NCBI RefSeq assembly: GCF_015832195.1
Contig: NC_052019.1
Location: forward strand, 44,209,016 to 44,273,015
Reading direction: 5' to 3'
DNA: 64,000 nt
DNA from: Motacilla alba alba
Taxonomy: Eukaryota > Chordata > Aves > Passeriformes > Motacillidae
The notes under the pieces were generated by a model. The model was not told where the DNA came from, did no database searches, and saw only the letters and a program-made list of their open reading frames with translations. Both the position numbers and the translations under genes were made by a program. Every line of letters starts with the position of its first letter. The stretch's first letter is position 1. Of this stretch, positions 1-15,000 are shown piece after piece.

Positions 1-3000
1 CATAGAGAATTGATTCACTGAGTATACCCTTATGAAGAGAGATATTTTTTTATCCCATGCTACAAATTCAACTTTAATCAAGAATACTGCTTAAGCAGGC
101 TTTTTATTTTCCATATCTAAGTCCAGCAAATTTCTCTGGATCACTTTTGATTCAGCAAGGGGATGTTACTGGCTGCTACCAGAGCTTACTCCCTCCTAGC
201 CAGAAAATGGCACCATTTGGCCTCTAAAAACAAAAAAGGTTCCAATTTAGCAAATAGTTAGCATCCCTTGCAAACAATAATCTTGTCCAGCAACATGCTA
301 GGTAAAAACTTTTGAAGCCAGAACTGGGTTTTCACAAGTCCTGTGTGTACACTCATAAAAACCCAATCTTTAACTATTTGGTGAGCAATGTCCAAATCAC
401 TCCCAGTACCACTAACTGTTTTGAAAAGTCCTACACTTAAGCAAGAAATGCATGTGGGGTAAGTGTCTAGTCTCTCCTGGGGACGTAACAAATGCTCTCG
501 GAAAACCAGGAATTATTAAAGCTACCATTAGCTTCAGTGGGATAGAGGTTTTACTCCATATCTTTCACTTACGTGCCTGGATGTAGCTTTGGAAACCTAC
601 CTTTAATTTGCTTCTCTTGGAAATCTAACTCTAAAAATTCAAAACAACCAACAAAAGCTTAATGAGGGAAACCAAATTAGTCAGACTTGCATAGCTATAC
701 AGCAATACAGACAGCTGACTGGCTACTTCTAAGGAGTCAGCATGAAAGCCTGGAAGAGATGATTTTCTGGTTTAAGGCTTGCACTATAATTTTGTTTGAC
801 TCAGAATTAATTCTGCTCAGAACTGAATTGAAAACAAATGAATATTTACATTTTTTGCGCTACAGTCAACACCCAAAGCAAGCTCAGCTCATCCTGAGGG
901 TGGCATGGATGTAGCTCAAAGACCCCACTTGTGGAATCTCAGCAGCATGGGAAATAACCTGTTCTTTAATTTGTTCAGCAATGAAAAACAGGGAAGTAAG
1001 AAAAATCCTACTGATAAGAGAGATTCAGTCAAGAAAATTTCAGTGGATCCTCCAACTCTAGCCCCAAGAATAGTTCCTGTTGAAAACGTCAGGATGTGTT
1101 TTCTTTATATAGTTGCAGAATTTTTCTGAACCATCCCTGGTAGCTTTTCTCCACTATGTGCACTTTACATCCTTAGGGGAATACTCTTTCCTTGATGTTT
1201 TCCCCTGGAGCATCACCCAATCCTGAGCAACAATGCCCAGCATGCCCACCCTTGATGTGACCAAGACAAAAGTCAACTATGGTACTCCCAGGCAAGAAGG
1301 CACTGAAGAGAGCAAAAAATCCATAGTCAGAGAGAATGAAAGTCATGATGAAAAGGTGTGAAGCTTTTGCTTGAGAGAGCCAAAAGAACTTTCCACAGAG
1401 AAAACTAGGGAAAAAAATTAAGCGTAGAAGTAAAAGAATGTAGGGCCAGAAACTTGCTGGCAGTGCTGTTCTCTAGAACTCTATTGGCCGTGTCAGACAA
1501 ATTAAGATATTTCTGCTTACTACCTAGCTTTTTTCCCCTGCTTTTTAAGGATTCTATTACAATAATAACCCCAGAATACCTTGCAACACTCGCTCTCACA
1601 TGCATGCATAGATTAGGTCTAATATAATGCACTTCCCATTACTGAGCAAAGGTGTGAGTGCACCTGCTCCGCATTGCTTCAGGCAGACAATTGCCCTGTC
1701 CTAACCCCTTCTGCAGCCAACATGGCAAGCAATTTATCACCATCATCTAACTTCATTCACTTCCCTGCTGAGTGACAGCCATCAAAAGTCTCATTATTGG
1801 CGTGCTACTAGGTGGAAAGGCAATCACATCACCTAGCAAGGTCTTAAAGAGGACAGAAACTTCCCAAATCCCATTACCTAGAGGCCCTCCCTCCCCCAAG
1901 GTGAAGATTTGAGCATGTTTGTGCCGCAGATGTCAAATACATTTCTGACCCTTTTTAATCTTTCAACCTTGCTTCCAGGTGAATGAAGCAGGAGAGTCCT
2001 CCTGGAGATGCATGGATTTGCTTCGTGGAGTTTAAAACCATCAACAGTTGAATTTGCTGCATGTTTTCAAAGCAAATCCACTTACCTGACTAATAAGTAA
2101 GCCTTCTGGGCAGGGAAAAGTCACGCAGAGATTTACCCTTGGCAACTCCAGCACAGTGGCAGGAGTGCATTTCTCTACAATGCAGGACAACTATTTTTGT
2201 GTATTTGAGCCTATTACTGGAAGCAAAGACAAAACTCTTCCAAATCTACCTATTCCGTTAATTTTTGCGAGTGAAACGGCAAGGGAAACTTGTGGCAAAT
2301 GGAAATCACAAAATAAGATTAACAAATAAGTTTAACAATGACAAGAATGACAATCAGCAGTCCAACTCAGTGGCTCACATCATCAGGCAATGCTACCAAG
2401 TCAGGTGAGGCAGTGGCTGCTGCCAGCCACAGCTAAGCACGAGTCATTCTGGGTTCATTGCACGGTTCTGCTGCAGCCGTGTCAGTCTGAAACACCACCT
2501 GCGGACTACTCCTGACTTCTCCATGGTAGGACCTGGAAGAACTGTGCTTTTTAACAGCTACACATCAGGGAGAGACAAGACAGAGACAACAAACCAAACA
2601 AACAAATTCAAGACATCATTTTTTGGCCAGCTCCCATGAGTGCAGTGCAGTGAGAAAGGCTGGCTTAGTCCCTTGAGCCTATGTAGTTCAACTCCCAGTC
2701 TGAATGCCAATATATGGGCTACCCCTGTATTGAAAAGGGTCCTGATGAGTAGGTCAGACCTCCTGGCTTTTAGTGTATGCTGCTCTACAGGACAATCTTG
2801 CCTTCGAGGTAAATTCATTTACCTTTCAGGAGCAAGCACACATGCCTGCTGCAGTTTGCATGCATCCTGCACATCTCCAAGCATCAGGACTCAGACTTAC
2901 TGATGATTTCACCTACTATCACAAACCAGAGGCTCTTTTGATGCTGTTCATGTGTGGGAAGATGTGAGCAACTCTCCCCATGAACATGAGAGCAGCAATC

Positions 3001-3102
3001 ACTCTCTGCCATGGGCTGCAAAAACTGCCAGAAATGTGCATCCTGGTACCTTTGGGATCCAAGGGAGAGCTGCTGAAGCATTTTCATGCAGGGACTATTT
3101 AA

Positions 3103-3162
3103 AAATCTTTTTTTTTCTCTGTTTTTTTCTTTTTTTGTTGTTTGTTTTTTTTTTTTTTTTTT
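3103..3162. repeat. T-rich low-complexity tract
   Basis: Several T runs broken by single C or G, ending in an 18-base T run (3145-3162). No adjoining retroelement was recognised. Confidence 0.9.
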
Positions 3163-5987
3163 GGAGTTTAGAATGGAGTAGTCTGGTGCACTATGCTGAC
3201 TTCACAAAGCCAAAGCACCACTTTCAAACTTGAGGACTCGTAACACAGATTTATATTGACAGTCCAATGACCTAGTCCAATGGAAAATCAAAGAACCCAA
3301 AAAACCCCCATTCTATTTTCTTCCAGTGTTCGTTTTACCTTCAGGATTCCTCCCCTTGAATATCAGAATACCCACACAAGGGCATGTGTGCATACGTGAA
3401 TATATACACATGTTAAAAAACATGCAACAGATACCACTCCCTGGCCATTCAAGATGTTAGTTACATCTTTCTGTATCTCGTTGTGTTGGAAGAGGAGAAG
3501 GTTTTGTTTCCTGCTTTTTCTTCCTGGCTTTGGTATGACAAGAAACTTAGACTGACTATTTTTCATGATGCAACACTTGGAAAAAAGGATCTGCTTAGCA
3601 CAGAAGGACTTTCCATGTGTGGAAAAGGCAGGCATAAATGGTCTCCAACATATCTGTGAAATTGCTAGACTTTTATTAAATAGTTACTAGAACCCAGAAT
3701 TTATTATGCTAAGAGGGACAATGGGGCACTGGGGGAACTTGGACACTCCAGTTACTCATCATCTGAATTCTTTTATAGCAAAACAGTCTGATGCATCTAT
3801 AATTATGGTTGCTAAAATCTTTTCTCTGGAAACTACTTTTTTCTAAATGATCTTTCCTCTAAGAATTGCTAAATAATTAACATGTTTAAATAATTTCCAC
3901 TCCTTGTCCAAAGTTCAGGTATTTTCATTCTACAAAAGGTTCTCTTAGTCAAAGTTATGAGAAAAACTTTATAAGGTTCTAATTCCATTCAGAAACATTC
4001 ATGGAAAACACTTAGTAGTTGCTGTAATAACTAAGTCCACAGCACTAAGCCTTGCTGATGATGCATGTACTTCATATACCCTCAAAACACTTAGTTACAT
4101 TCTTCCCATACAGCACCATGGCTGCCTCTTTAGGCTAATTTACAGCAGCATCTGGGACTTTTGGTCAAAATTCCTCTGGAGAACAGATCAGAAGAGAGAA
4201 TGGGACAAGGGCTGAAACAAAGCCAGATCATAAGAACAGCTTACAAGGCATAAATTAACCTTTTTTCTTCACAAAAAACACAACATCCTCCAATTGACTC
4301 TGCTACAACTCACCATCAAACTGCAGCAGCTACCAGGGCAAATTAATGATTCTTTATTTTTGTGCAAGCGTGCTAATGAGGTTCACTCCCTTTGTTAGCC
4401 AAGGTGATCTAAACTGAGACTGGCAGATTTTTCTCTCTTAGTCCAGAGAGGTTTCCTGCCTGCAGTTGGGCCTGCAGAAACGTCCAAGAGAACAAAACGT
4501 ACCCCAGTACAGGAATCCACCAGGTCTTGACCTCAGGTCTGAAGCAGAGCACACTCCACAACACCTGCTTATCAACCAGGTATTTAGATCTTCATCTCCT
4601 CGCCGAGTTGTGAAACATTATTCAGAGGTCATGTCTTAAATATATACTAGATAGCTTCACAGACACACCCATACCTAAACACACATCCATCCACAGCCCA
4701 AATGTGTTGGGATATTTTTGTAGGGCTTTTTTGGTGGGCTGTTTTCAAGGATATTCAAAGTTCAGCTTCTGCCAATTCCATTTTTTATCTCCTCTTTTTT
4801 TAAAAATCAAACTGCATTTCAGCTACAGATCATCTCTACAGGAGTCAGTTCTTATTATCAGTGGACTTCTTAATTAATGTTCACCCTGTCTTTTTCTGTT
4901 GCTATATTGAATTTGAGTGCATATGGCTTAATAGACACACCAGATGCTGCTTCCCTAGGTTGTTTAGAAGCTAATGCTTCATCATTTGAAGGTTTCTAAA
5001 AAAAAAGAGAGGCTCATTATTTAGTAGATTAGCCATCAGTTCAGAAGAGGAGACAACCTGGAGGAACTACCTTGCCTGGCTGGAAACCGAAGTCCAGACC
5101 TTAGGAGGGGCTGTGCTGCTGCTTCACTGGAGAAGGAAGTGGGCAGGCTGGGTGCCTTCTTTTTTTCAAAGCCTATTGACAGTGAAATAATGTCTTCCAG
5201 AAATAGCATCATTTCCTCCCCTCCTTCTTCAACCAGGCAAGGGCTGAACCCAGTGGATTCTTGACTTCTTCCAAGGCTGGAGGCTTTTTCTGCTCCAGTC
5301 ACTTACTTCCCGTTTTGCCCTTCCTTCTGGTTTAGAAGGTGAATAGAGATATAAAACCACTGCCCTTAACAGCTGCCTTGCCACCCACAGAGATACCAGC
5401 AGTCAGCCAGCAGTGACATCTCAGACTCAGGCATGTGACAGCTTGAATCACTGAGTATGGTGATACCTATCCTCAACTCTCCTCCCCCCTGACCCCAACA
5501 GGTCAGGTAGAAATGTAAGCAATTCTTGCTCTCTATTACTGATAATCCCAGAAATATCTCACATGTGTCACTTTAAATGTATGAGGTCACATGTATTCGT
5601 TTAGGAAGTAGACAGGCAGGAGTCCAAGTATCTTTGGCTGCAAGGAACATGGGTGATGCAGTAAACCACGTGAGTGAAAGGTTGAAGTTTATAAAATGTT
5701 TTATAAACCAGAGTTGCATTGGTAAATGCATACAGTACAATCCAGGCACCAGAAAAAAGTTTGTAGTACATGGTGGTACTGTGCAGTCAGACAACCCACT
5801 TGTGAAATGCACTGAAACAACAACCACGTTTGTAGCATCTTTAGGCTGAGCCAACTCTAAACAATTTTTTTATTTAAGAAGATAAATAGGGAGGATCTGA
5901 CAAGTCTACATCCAATGTTGTCATAGATTACAACTACAATACAGCCTCATTGCAAATAACCATCAATAACCTTGTGTTGGGTTAAGA

Positions 5988-6038
5988 TTAAAAAAAACGA
6001 AAAAGAAAAAAAGAAAAGGAAGAAAAGAATGCAAAAGT
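5988..6038. repeat. A-rich purine tract
   Basis: Runs of A broken by G (aaaagaaaaaaagaaaagg type). Confidence 0.85.
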
Positions 6039-9000
6039 AACCCTGCCTCCCCTGTCCTATATTGAACCCCAAAAATCCCAGCCACGGCCCAATGCCTTGC
6101 CACATCATGGCTGCTGTTAGCACGATGCTGACACTCCTAATATCAGAAGCTGCTCAGGCTGCTCTCCAAAAAGAGCTCTTCTCTGTCTCTCTCAGTCTCT
6201 TTAGAAAGCCTCAGCATGCCTGGAGGAGCTCGTAGGGATGGGCTGCAAAGACACACTCTGGGACTGCTTTATTTTCTCATTACAAGCAGGTGACATGGCC
6301 CCCAAGAGCAGAGGCCCACATTGTGCACATGCACAATTTCTCTGTAAAAATGTTCTCCTTTTGGCATGCTGGCAGCAGTTCATAATTATGAATTCATAGT
6401 TCACAATTATGGTTCATAATTCTTCCAAAATGGAGAGGCTGGAGAGACAGGTATCTAGAGAAAGAGCTGAATCAGCATTTCCCTTGATTTTCCTTCATTT
6501 CACGAGGAGTCTCCATATGGAGAAAGTCTAAACTTCAGCTTTTTGTTTTCAAATGAGTTTAAACCATACCTCTAGTTTATTTGGAGCAGGTGGTGCAATA
6601 AAAATACTAAAATGAGTTTATGGACAGGATTATGTGACTTAGTGCTTCTGTCAGACAAGGACTAGCACGAGAACAGTGGAAGTCCTCTCTGCTCTTCAGC
6701 CCTCTGCTTTCTAAGCTTTCTTGCTCAAACCAGAAGAGAAATACTAACTCATAACCTTTAGGCCAAGCCAGCCGTTTCCTGGCCCTTGCTGCCAGGCTCT
6801 GCAGCCAAGGCAGAAGCCTGGGCTAGAGCATTTGTTCACTCCCACCCAGCAAGAGAGGGTTTCACTCGCCCAAAGGCTCATCGCCTGCATCAGGCAGCCC
6901 GTGGCACAAATGGGTTGTCCTTGAAAGACCAGAGCTCACTGCTCCACATGAGCATGCCAGGCTCCAGTCTCTCTCTGGAGAGTGTTAAATATAAGCTGCT
7001 TTAGACTTCAGCTTCTGGAAACATGACATGCTGACAACAACATGAGGAGAGACAAGAAATTTGTGCAAAAATAGCTTATTGCAGCCCAGCCAACCCCCAA
7101 CACATTTTGCCTCTCCACTGCTATCACACAGGAATCTTCACTTTTAAAAGGCAAGAGTTAAAGCCAGCTAAGAGAAAAGGACACACAGAACCTTGAGGCT
7201 TACAATGGTAGAAATACAGAGGGGAGAAAACATAATGACAGAGTCTTCACAAAGCATACACTGGTCCTGAAGAGGTCCCTAGGTGTGCTTCACACAGGCC
7301 AGGACTAACCCTTCAACGGCAGCTTATAAACATGTTTTCAAATAGATAAGGCTTAACATTCCCACCCCCAACTCAAGAGCAGATCGGGTAATTTCCCACT
7401 GATGCCAACTGATTAAGAGCCATAACCTTAACCAACAGCCACCTAGAGCTTGATCCCTGCAGCCCCATTTAGGCGCTCAAAGGACCTCAGCTGCAAAGGT
7501 GCTGGTCCTGCATCAGCCAGGAGGAGCCACCATCTCAGACCTCCCACGCTCACAGGAAGGACTACTGTAATCACCCAACATCATGGCAATTTCTGCCCAG
7601 AACCTTTTAGAGACAGCCCATCAACCGTAGCACAGCTGCAGCTTGTCCCAAACTGCCTTCATCCAAGCTCAGGCACGCCCTGGAGCCACAGGAGATGAGT
7701 TATCTCCTCATGCTGTAGGCAGCTCTCCTGGGCATGTTTCTCTGAAGGGCTGTCATGACCTCTGCAAAGCTCCTGCTGGCCCAGCAAAGCCTCCTGCTGC
7801 TGCAGCACCTTGGCTGCCCGGCCATCTCTGGTGGGGTGGGTCTGTCACTGCACAAGTGCCTGGGATGGTCCCCGTGCATTTGCTTTGTAAGATGGCAGGC
7901 GCCACCTCTGCTGCCAGAGAAGGGAGGTCTGACAACACAGTTTTACAGGGGGGATTGGAGCCCTCATCCAGTCCATGGTATGAGTGTTTCATTGTGCTGG
8001 GATTGGAAGGCTGGCTGATGATTTATAGAAGGAATGCAGTGACCTTTGGCTCATTTAATATCTGCTTAGATAATAGTCAGCCTTTGATGTACAAACTCAT
8101 TCAACAGATTATTCCTCCAAGGTGTCTTTCTACCTCTAGTGCAAATCAGCCCAGAGATAATGTCAGAAACATGAACATATGCTTCCTTTCAATCTGCTCC
8201 TTCAACACATCCTGATACACATCACCTCAGAGCTCCCATCCCAGGGACATGTATGGATACTGCCGCATGTATTGCATCAGCTAGGTATTTCCAGAGAATA
8301 AAGCTGTGCACAGGCATAGCTCGGGGAAGGGGGGCATGCACCCATGCACATGCATGAGAAGCATGTGTGTCCAAGAAGTAAAAGCAGAACAGCACTTAGA
8401 ACAAGAAAAAATACATCATCTTTTAAGTGCAGCCACCTAATCTTTTTTCTTTCAGGTCTGTGAGGCACAAGATCACATTGATAACACCATCTTATCAAGT
8501 CACCAACCAACACTATGCGGGGTGTTGTTGCTATTTTTTTTATTGTCAGAGAAAAAAAAAACCAACCTCTTTAATGAAGCTGTTCAGCCTTATGTTTGAA
8601 AAGCAAAAGCAGGAGCCGACCTCATCAGTGTTTAAGACTTACAGGGGCTGAGAGTGTTTTCTCACTGAGCATCAATTCCAGCTCTTTGAACCAATTGCCA
8701 TAGATTCCAGGAGCTTGCCCACACTACAATTTTCACACTTAGCAACTGTAAAATTGTTAAAGCGATATCTTTCCACACGGTTGCTCTGTTATTAGTGCTT
8801 AGTTTGGCATGCCACCTTAGTTACGGGCTTTAAATGCCACTTTCCGGGGTAACCTTGACCATGAAATCGGAAAATCAGATCATTTTCTGGTCTTTTTTTT
8901 TCTTTTTCTCTGGATAAGATTAGATTTTGCTACGCCTGACTGACAAATCTCATTTGGGATTCCAGAGGAGGATGAAGCCCTGACCTCCTTAAGAAGTAGG

Positions 9001-12000
9001 AGGCAAAGATGTCTCAAGCTATGATAAGAAAGAAAGAGGTAATTTCAACACATCACCTAACAGGCAATTAGTAATTAATTTGCACTAAGAGACAAACATG
9101 CTTGCAAAATATGTTCAGACAGTGCTTCCCTGTCAAGTCAGGCTGCTTAGTTTTATTTCTCTAAAATGATGCTAAAACATAGGAGGTTTTCTTCTTTCTT
9201 TGTTTATCTATGTCTGTTATATTTATCTCAGGGAAACAGAAGGATAGGAGTTAGGGGCTTTCTTTAAATATTTTAACTAAATGCAATGAAGAAGCAGCCC
9301 ACCAGCATTTTTAAGAATTATTTTTAACCATGTTTAAGTGATTATTTGACCTTTCTGTAGCTACAATCTTTTGACAGCTCATTATGTTCCAAGCATGTTA
9401 TCTGTGCTAGATGCAGTGTTACATAAAAAGGATGACAAACTGCACATCAACCATAATGAACAACAGACAAATGTCAAGAAATTTAATTTCTAGTGTTTAG
9501 TCATGCTCCCACTGAAAGTTAACATCACATTAAATACTATTATGGAATATCATTCAAAATGACAGGGCAAAAGCTCAGCTGCTCCATCAAGTAATATACT
9601 TTAAACTGCAGGACTTCAATGGTTGGTCCATAGAGCTGTAATAACTGATGATATGCAGGACCACCCACTGACACCCTGAGACTTGCTGCTGATTAAGTAG
9701 GAATAAAAAACCGTATCAATTCAGCAGAGATGCCCTGTACTAAGATTTTCATTCTGGTTATTATCCTTAACATCCCCAAAGAAGAAAAGAAATCAATCAA
9801 TATGCAGAGGCTGGAAATATTATAGATTAGGAGGATTAAAATACAAGGCACTCTAGAGAGACTGTAATCTTTGCCAGGAGTTATTCTATTCTATTCAACT
9901 AGAAAGGCTGTAGTAAAATTTAAGTACCCCCAAGAAGCACAGGCTCACAGGGTTTCCCTCCCTTCAGGAAAATGTCCTGGGAGTCCATTCAAACCTTAGC
10001 GCAAGTGCAAGCTGAGGAACCAACTGGAAAATGTACACATATGGACTGACTTCAGAGCTATAAGCCCCAAGAAGGCTTCTTCCCGAAGTAGCACTTCCAG
10101 CTCTTTGAACTGACTTCCACAGAAAGCTGTTTAAGACAGGTTCGAAGAGCTGGGAAAAAGGGATGGTCTGTCCCAGAGAGCAATTCAGAGAGGAGAGACT
10201 TTTCCAAGCAAAAATTAGCTTGCAATGGGAACCACCCCTCCAAACCCACCTTCAAAACCCCCACAAAGCTGACATGCCAGTGTCATGATAGGAATGCCTG
10301 TTTTGTGCCTTTGCAACCTTGCTGACAGTTGGAGGCCGCTAAACTTTTCCACTGGTGCCAATTATCCCCAGGCACTTGAGGCAGGGTAAATGAGGCACAC
10401 TGACAAGTGACAGTAATTGATTTTTCAGCATGCATTTTTTATATTTAGACAGGGAGTGCCAAGCTAATGAAATGAACTACTAAAGTACAAAAGTGGATTA
10501 CAGCATGTCAAATAGTCTGTGAAAAGCACCCATATCAATGTCCTTCAGTCTTTCACTGCCACCCTGCCTTGCAAGTACTGCTTGACTTTGACTTCAGTGG
10601 TCTTACCAACGCAGGCTCCTGCAATCACAGTCAATCAGACCAGGACCAGCCACTGCTGACAAGGTGACCATAAGGAGCCCCAAGGAACAGGGAGCATCAG
10701 TTCTGGAAAAACCCAGTAAGGTGAAACCTAACAAATACACTACAGACAGATGACAAAAAAAGACTTCCTCAGCCATGACCTGCCAATATTAAATGCCAGA
10801 AGCCATAGCAGCAATCAGTAACCCCCTCCAACATCTTGAGCAACAGTTCTGAATTTAATAAATAAGCCAATGCTGCTTAAAAGAAACCTGAAATCCCTTT
10901 GTTTTAGTGGTTACTGCACAAAATGTAGACTTGGGGATTAAGGCTTAAGGGCCTCCTGTCAAAAGTCTGTGCAAGTGTCACTAAAAGCAGATATGTGAGT
11001 AATAATACGGTTTAGTCTTTCCTGTCACTACCAAATCTCCATGAATTTTGTGCTCCAGGATCACATCACAACTCAGAGAGAAGCAGGAATTTGGAGACTT
11101 ATTTCATATCATCGCTGTCCAGCTCACAAATGCTCTATGCAATGCAAAACCGTAACAATTTACTTTCTCATTAGACATTCACAGCTTTCCCTCAGACAAA
11201 ACCAGCCATGCCATGCTCCAAGCTCAGCCCAATGTTGATGTTCAAGCTGGGATACAGCTTGGCTTCCCCACCTATGTCACAGCCTGGCACCCATTTGGAC
11301 AAAATATGAGCTGGCAGTTTCATATGCACACCTTGCACAGAGGGCATTCCTTATGGAATATTATTTACGGGTGAGGAATGAGACAGGGCAGTTTGTGAAC
11401 CTTGTCCAGCCAACACTCCACTCTCCCAGATCTGCAGCAGGAAGCCAGGAGACCAAATTCCTCAGGCATTTGTTTCTTAAAAAGGTAAAGGTTTATTTGA
11501 CTGTTATCCCAGTTAACAAACAGGATAAAGGATTTCCATAGTGAAGATAAATGTCAGTAAATTTCATCATTCCCAGCTATTTTGCTGCTTAAAGGGCAAT
11601 CACATGATTCAGATTCTTTTTCCAGGAAGAAGAACCCTTTCCAAGCCTGGTGCTTATCCCACATCTTTTTGATTTGTCTCCCCCTGACTGACTCACCCTA
11701 CCTGCTTCCCATGTGATTGACTATTAATAGCATGAAATTTCCTATTTAATGTGACAAAGTTCTTTATCTGTTGGCAGTCTTGTATTTGATCTTCATCTTT
11801 TCTGCTTATCCTATGTTTTTGTTATGAATAAAATAAAAAATTAAAACGAGTAAGGTAATAAAATGAAATGAGATCATATAATGAATATCTTGGGCATTGC
11901 ACATAGAAGGAAATTAGAAGGAGTTCTATAGAGCTGCATTTTTATTCAACAGGATATTAACACACACATGTGTCTTCAAGACCTAAATCAGAGCATCTTT

Positions 12001-15000
12001 TCATCTCTTGCAGTGACACAGGGGACTTGCAGGAGAAAGAGGATGTGGACAGTGTTGTAAATAAACTGTTCAGCAATGGAAAATATAAACAGGTAATAAA
12101 TACCAATTTGATAAAGCCCAAGTTTCTGCCTGTTCTTAGATCAGACATGGAAATCAAACAAATCTTACTCTGGTATGGCGTGATGTTCATTCCTATTGCA
12201 ATGCAGCAAGAGAAGTGTTGGGAGCAACTCTTAAAGATACAGTGATTTTGTCATCACGGAGTCTGCTTTTTAATGAAGAAGTTTGCTCTATTTTTTTAAT
12301 GACAGAATTCCTGCTAAAAAAAAGATTTAGTATTTCTATCATGAGGAGGATGAATTGCAAAGGAGAGATGTGCACAAAGCACTGCTGTGTACGAAATGAA
12401 CAGGTTTGAGCTCATCTTTCCCTCTTAGATCTGGAAAATGCTACAGCTGAGGGGAAAATTAATTTAAGGTTGAGATGACTCCTCTTTGCTCCTAGCTTAA
12501 CATGCTCTTGGAGAACAGAGACACGAGGAAGATCCTGTCCTGCAGGTCCTCCTCCACAATACAGGCACTCTTCCTTCTGGGATCTACTATGTCCTTTTGC
12601 TCTTTTCTCAGGATTCATCAGAAGCAGAGCTGCATTCCTTGTCCTTTGCTTAGTTTTCTTTCTACAGAAACATTCCAGATCTTTTTCTTCAATTCTCCCT
12701 GCTTCTGTGAGAAATGCCACAACTCAGTCAAGGCTTTATGCTTTCAAAACCAACCCTCAGAGTTACTAGTCTTGCAGCAAAGAAGGGAGTTAGTGTTATT
12801 AGTCATATTGCTCTCCACCATTCATGTAAATGAATCTCATGGATAATAAAGCATATTTTCTTATACAAAAGATGTTTGTAAAAATTTTGGAATCTGTAAG
12901 GCTCAGAAGTGTCTGAACTGTTGCAATCCATCACGCCTGGGGCTTTCAGGGCCAAGGGTTGATCCTCCCCTCTGGTGCAACTTAATAAGAACTTCAGGTT
13001 TTGGAAATGAATTACAATACTACTCACCATGGACCCACTATCTTTACCTTCAAAGGGACTCTATAAAAATGAACCAAGTAACCTGCACTTAACCTTTTTA
13101 TCTACTGAACTTTTATTTTAAAAGCTAATAAAACCAAACCTATGTGCTGCCTGTAGTACAGCGCTGTATTTTCTTAGCATAATAAACAGCCTATTTTACA
13201 AGCTACATAATTTATGTATATGGTAAACCCAGCAGAGAAAACTTACCATGATTAATAAGTTTAACATTTTTACTTAGGTCACATAGTCACTTTCCAAAGA
13301 CATCAATAAAATGTTTTAGAGTTAAATAACAAATCAGTCACTGACAAGATACATCACTGTAATGGGCAACTACTTTCCAATTACACTTTATTTCTGCAGA
13401 AGTCATTTTGGGGAAACAGCATTAATTGCCATTTGGAATTGATAGGGCATTACCACCAGGCAGGGAGAGAGGCATCTCAGTTCAAAACTGTAAATGTCCT
13501 GTGTGATGCCAGCATGATACTTAAGTTGAAAATAAATCACAAGCAGCATGAAGATAGCAGGAGTAATAGTTCCCTCACTCCCCATAACAGATGACCTAAA
13601 TAAATGAGAAACACAGCTCCGTAAAAGGTAAAATGATGCTTCATCTTCTTCTTTTTTTCTTTCTTTTTTTTTTTTAACAAGCTATTTTTTCATCTAGCAG
13701 CTCAGCTGCAGATTTTCTGTGGCCCTCACTGACTGCAAATATGCAAAGGTATTGGTTAGCTGTAATGTGCCTTCTAACTAATACAGACTTGTTCCAAGGA
13801 CAGGCAAAAATGCACGAAGTATCAATGATTCCTGGGCAGTTACAGTTACAAGATGGCCAAAAGGAGCCAAACATTTCCAGAAAAAACTTCTTGCATCAAA
13901 ATAACCAAAAGAGGAAAAAAGCCAGGATTGGTAAAGCAGAAAATCTTTAAAAGATATTACAACTACCCACAGTTCTAGAAGTTCCGACAGTCCTACAATT
14001 TGGAGTGACTTGCTATTTAGACAGTACAGGAGAGGGAGCTATTTTTGGGAAAAACCTAACACAAGATTGAAAAATATAAATTTCAAAATACATCAATTTT
14101 AAACATATAAGAAATATCAACATATTAAGGAGAAAAACACAATTAGAGAGCCTGAGTTCCTTTGACTGTCCCCCACACAGCACTTCCGTTCTCCCATCAG
14201 TTTAAGTCAGAGGTATCTAACAAGGTCTGGTCCTTCCAGAGTATGACAGTGTCACACAGACAAAGTGTGGGGAATAATGGATAGTCTTCTAGGGCTGAAA
14301 TCCAAGTCCCTTTGTAGATTCAACTCCATCTGCCAAAAGACTCTAGAATGCATCTGCACCACAGGCCGGCAATCAGGCTGATGACCATAGCTCAGGTCAG
14401 CACAGCTACCTGCTGTGGCTCTCAAACTCAAGCATCTCAGGAGGATTAGGAAAAAAACTGTTTGATTTTCAGTTCAGCTAAAGCTTTATTAACAAGTCAT
14501 AAAATGCCCAGTTGCAAACTATTGGTTTTTTTTTGTCTATTATACCTCTTTTAAATTATTGAAGCAAAGCAAATTTCTGGACTACACTAAAACCTGAGGA
14601 AGTCTGAATCATTCCCTTTCCCCGAGTTTTGATCTATAAATTTTGTAAAAGTCAGCATTAAGGACACATAAGAAGCAATGAAATTCAGGTCATTGTGGCT
14701 TTCCATAATGCAGTTAAGCAGAACTATCAATTCACTGATTCGGCACTGGGCAGCACCTGGAGGTCCTGCTGTAAGAACTCCAAGGGGAAGCATTAACTGG
14801 TCAGCACTATCCAGCAGCCAGCACGGTGGATTGTCCTGGCCTGGGCAGCACTGAGGGCATGCTCCACAAACAAGCCAGGCAGCTCTTCAGCAGCAAATCA
14901 CCCATTTCCAAAGGAGCATCTGTGATCTATCGTCCCAACAGCTGCCCTCGGGTCTCTCCACAGTCTTTCCACAATGCAGTGTTTCCAGAGCGATTTCACA

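Noticed and set aside
8030..8085. MIR core resemblance (cagtgacctttggctcattt)
   Set aside because: Similarity ends after about ten bases, so chance is likely.
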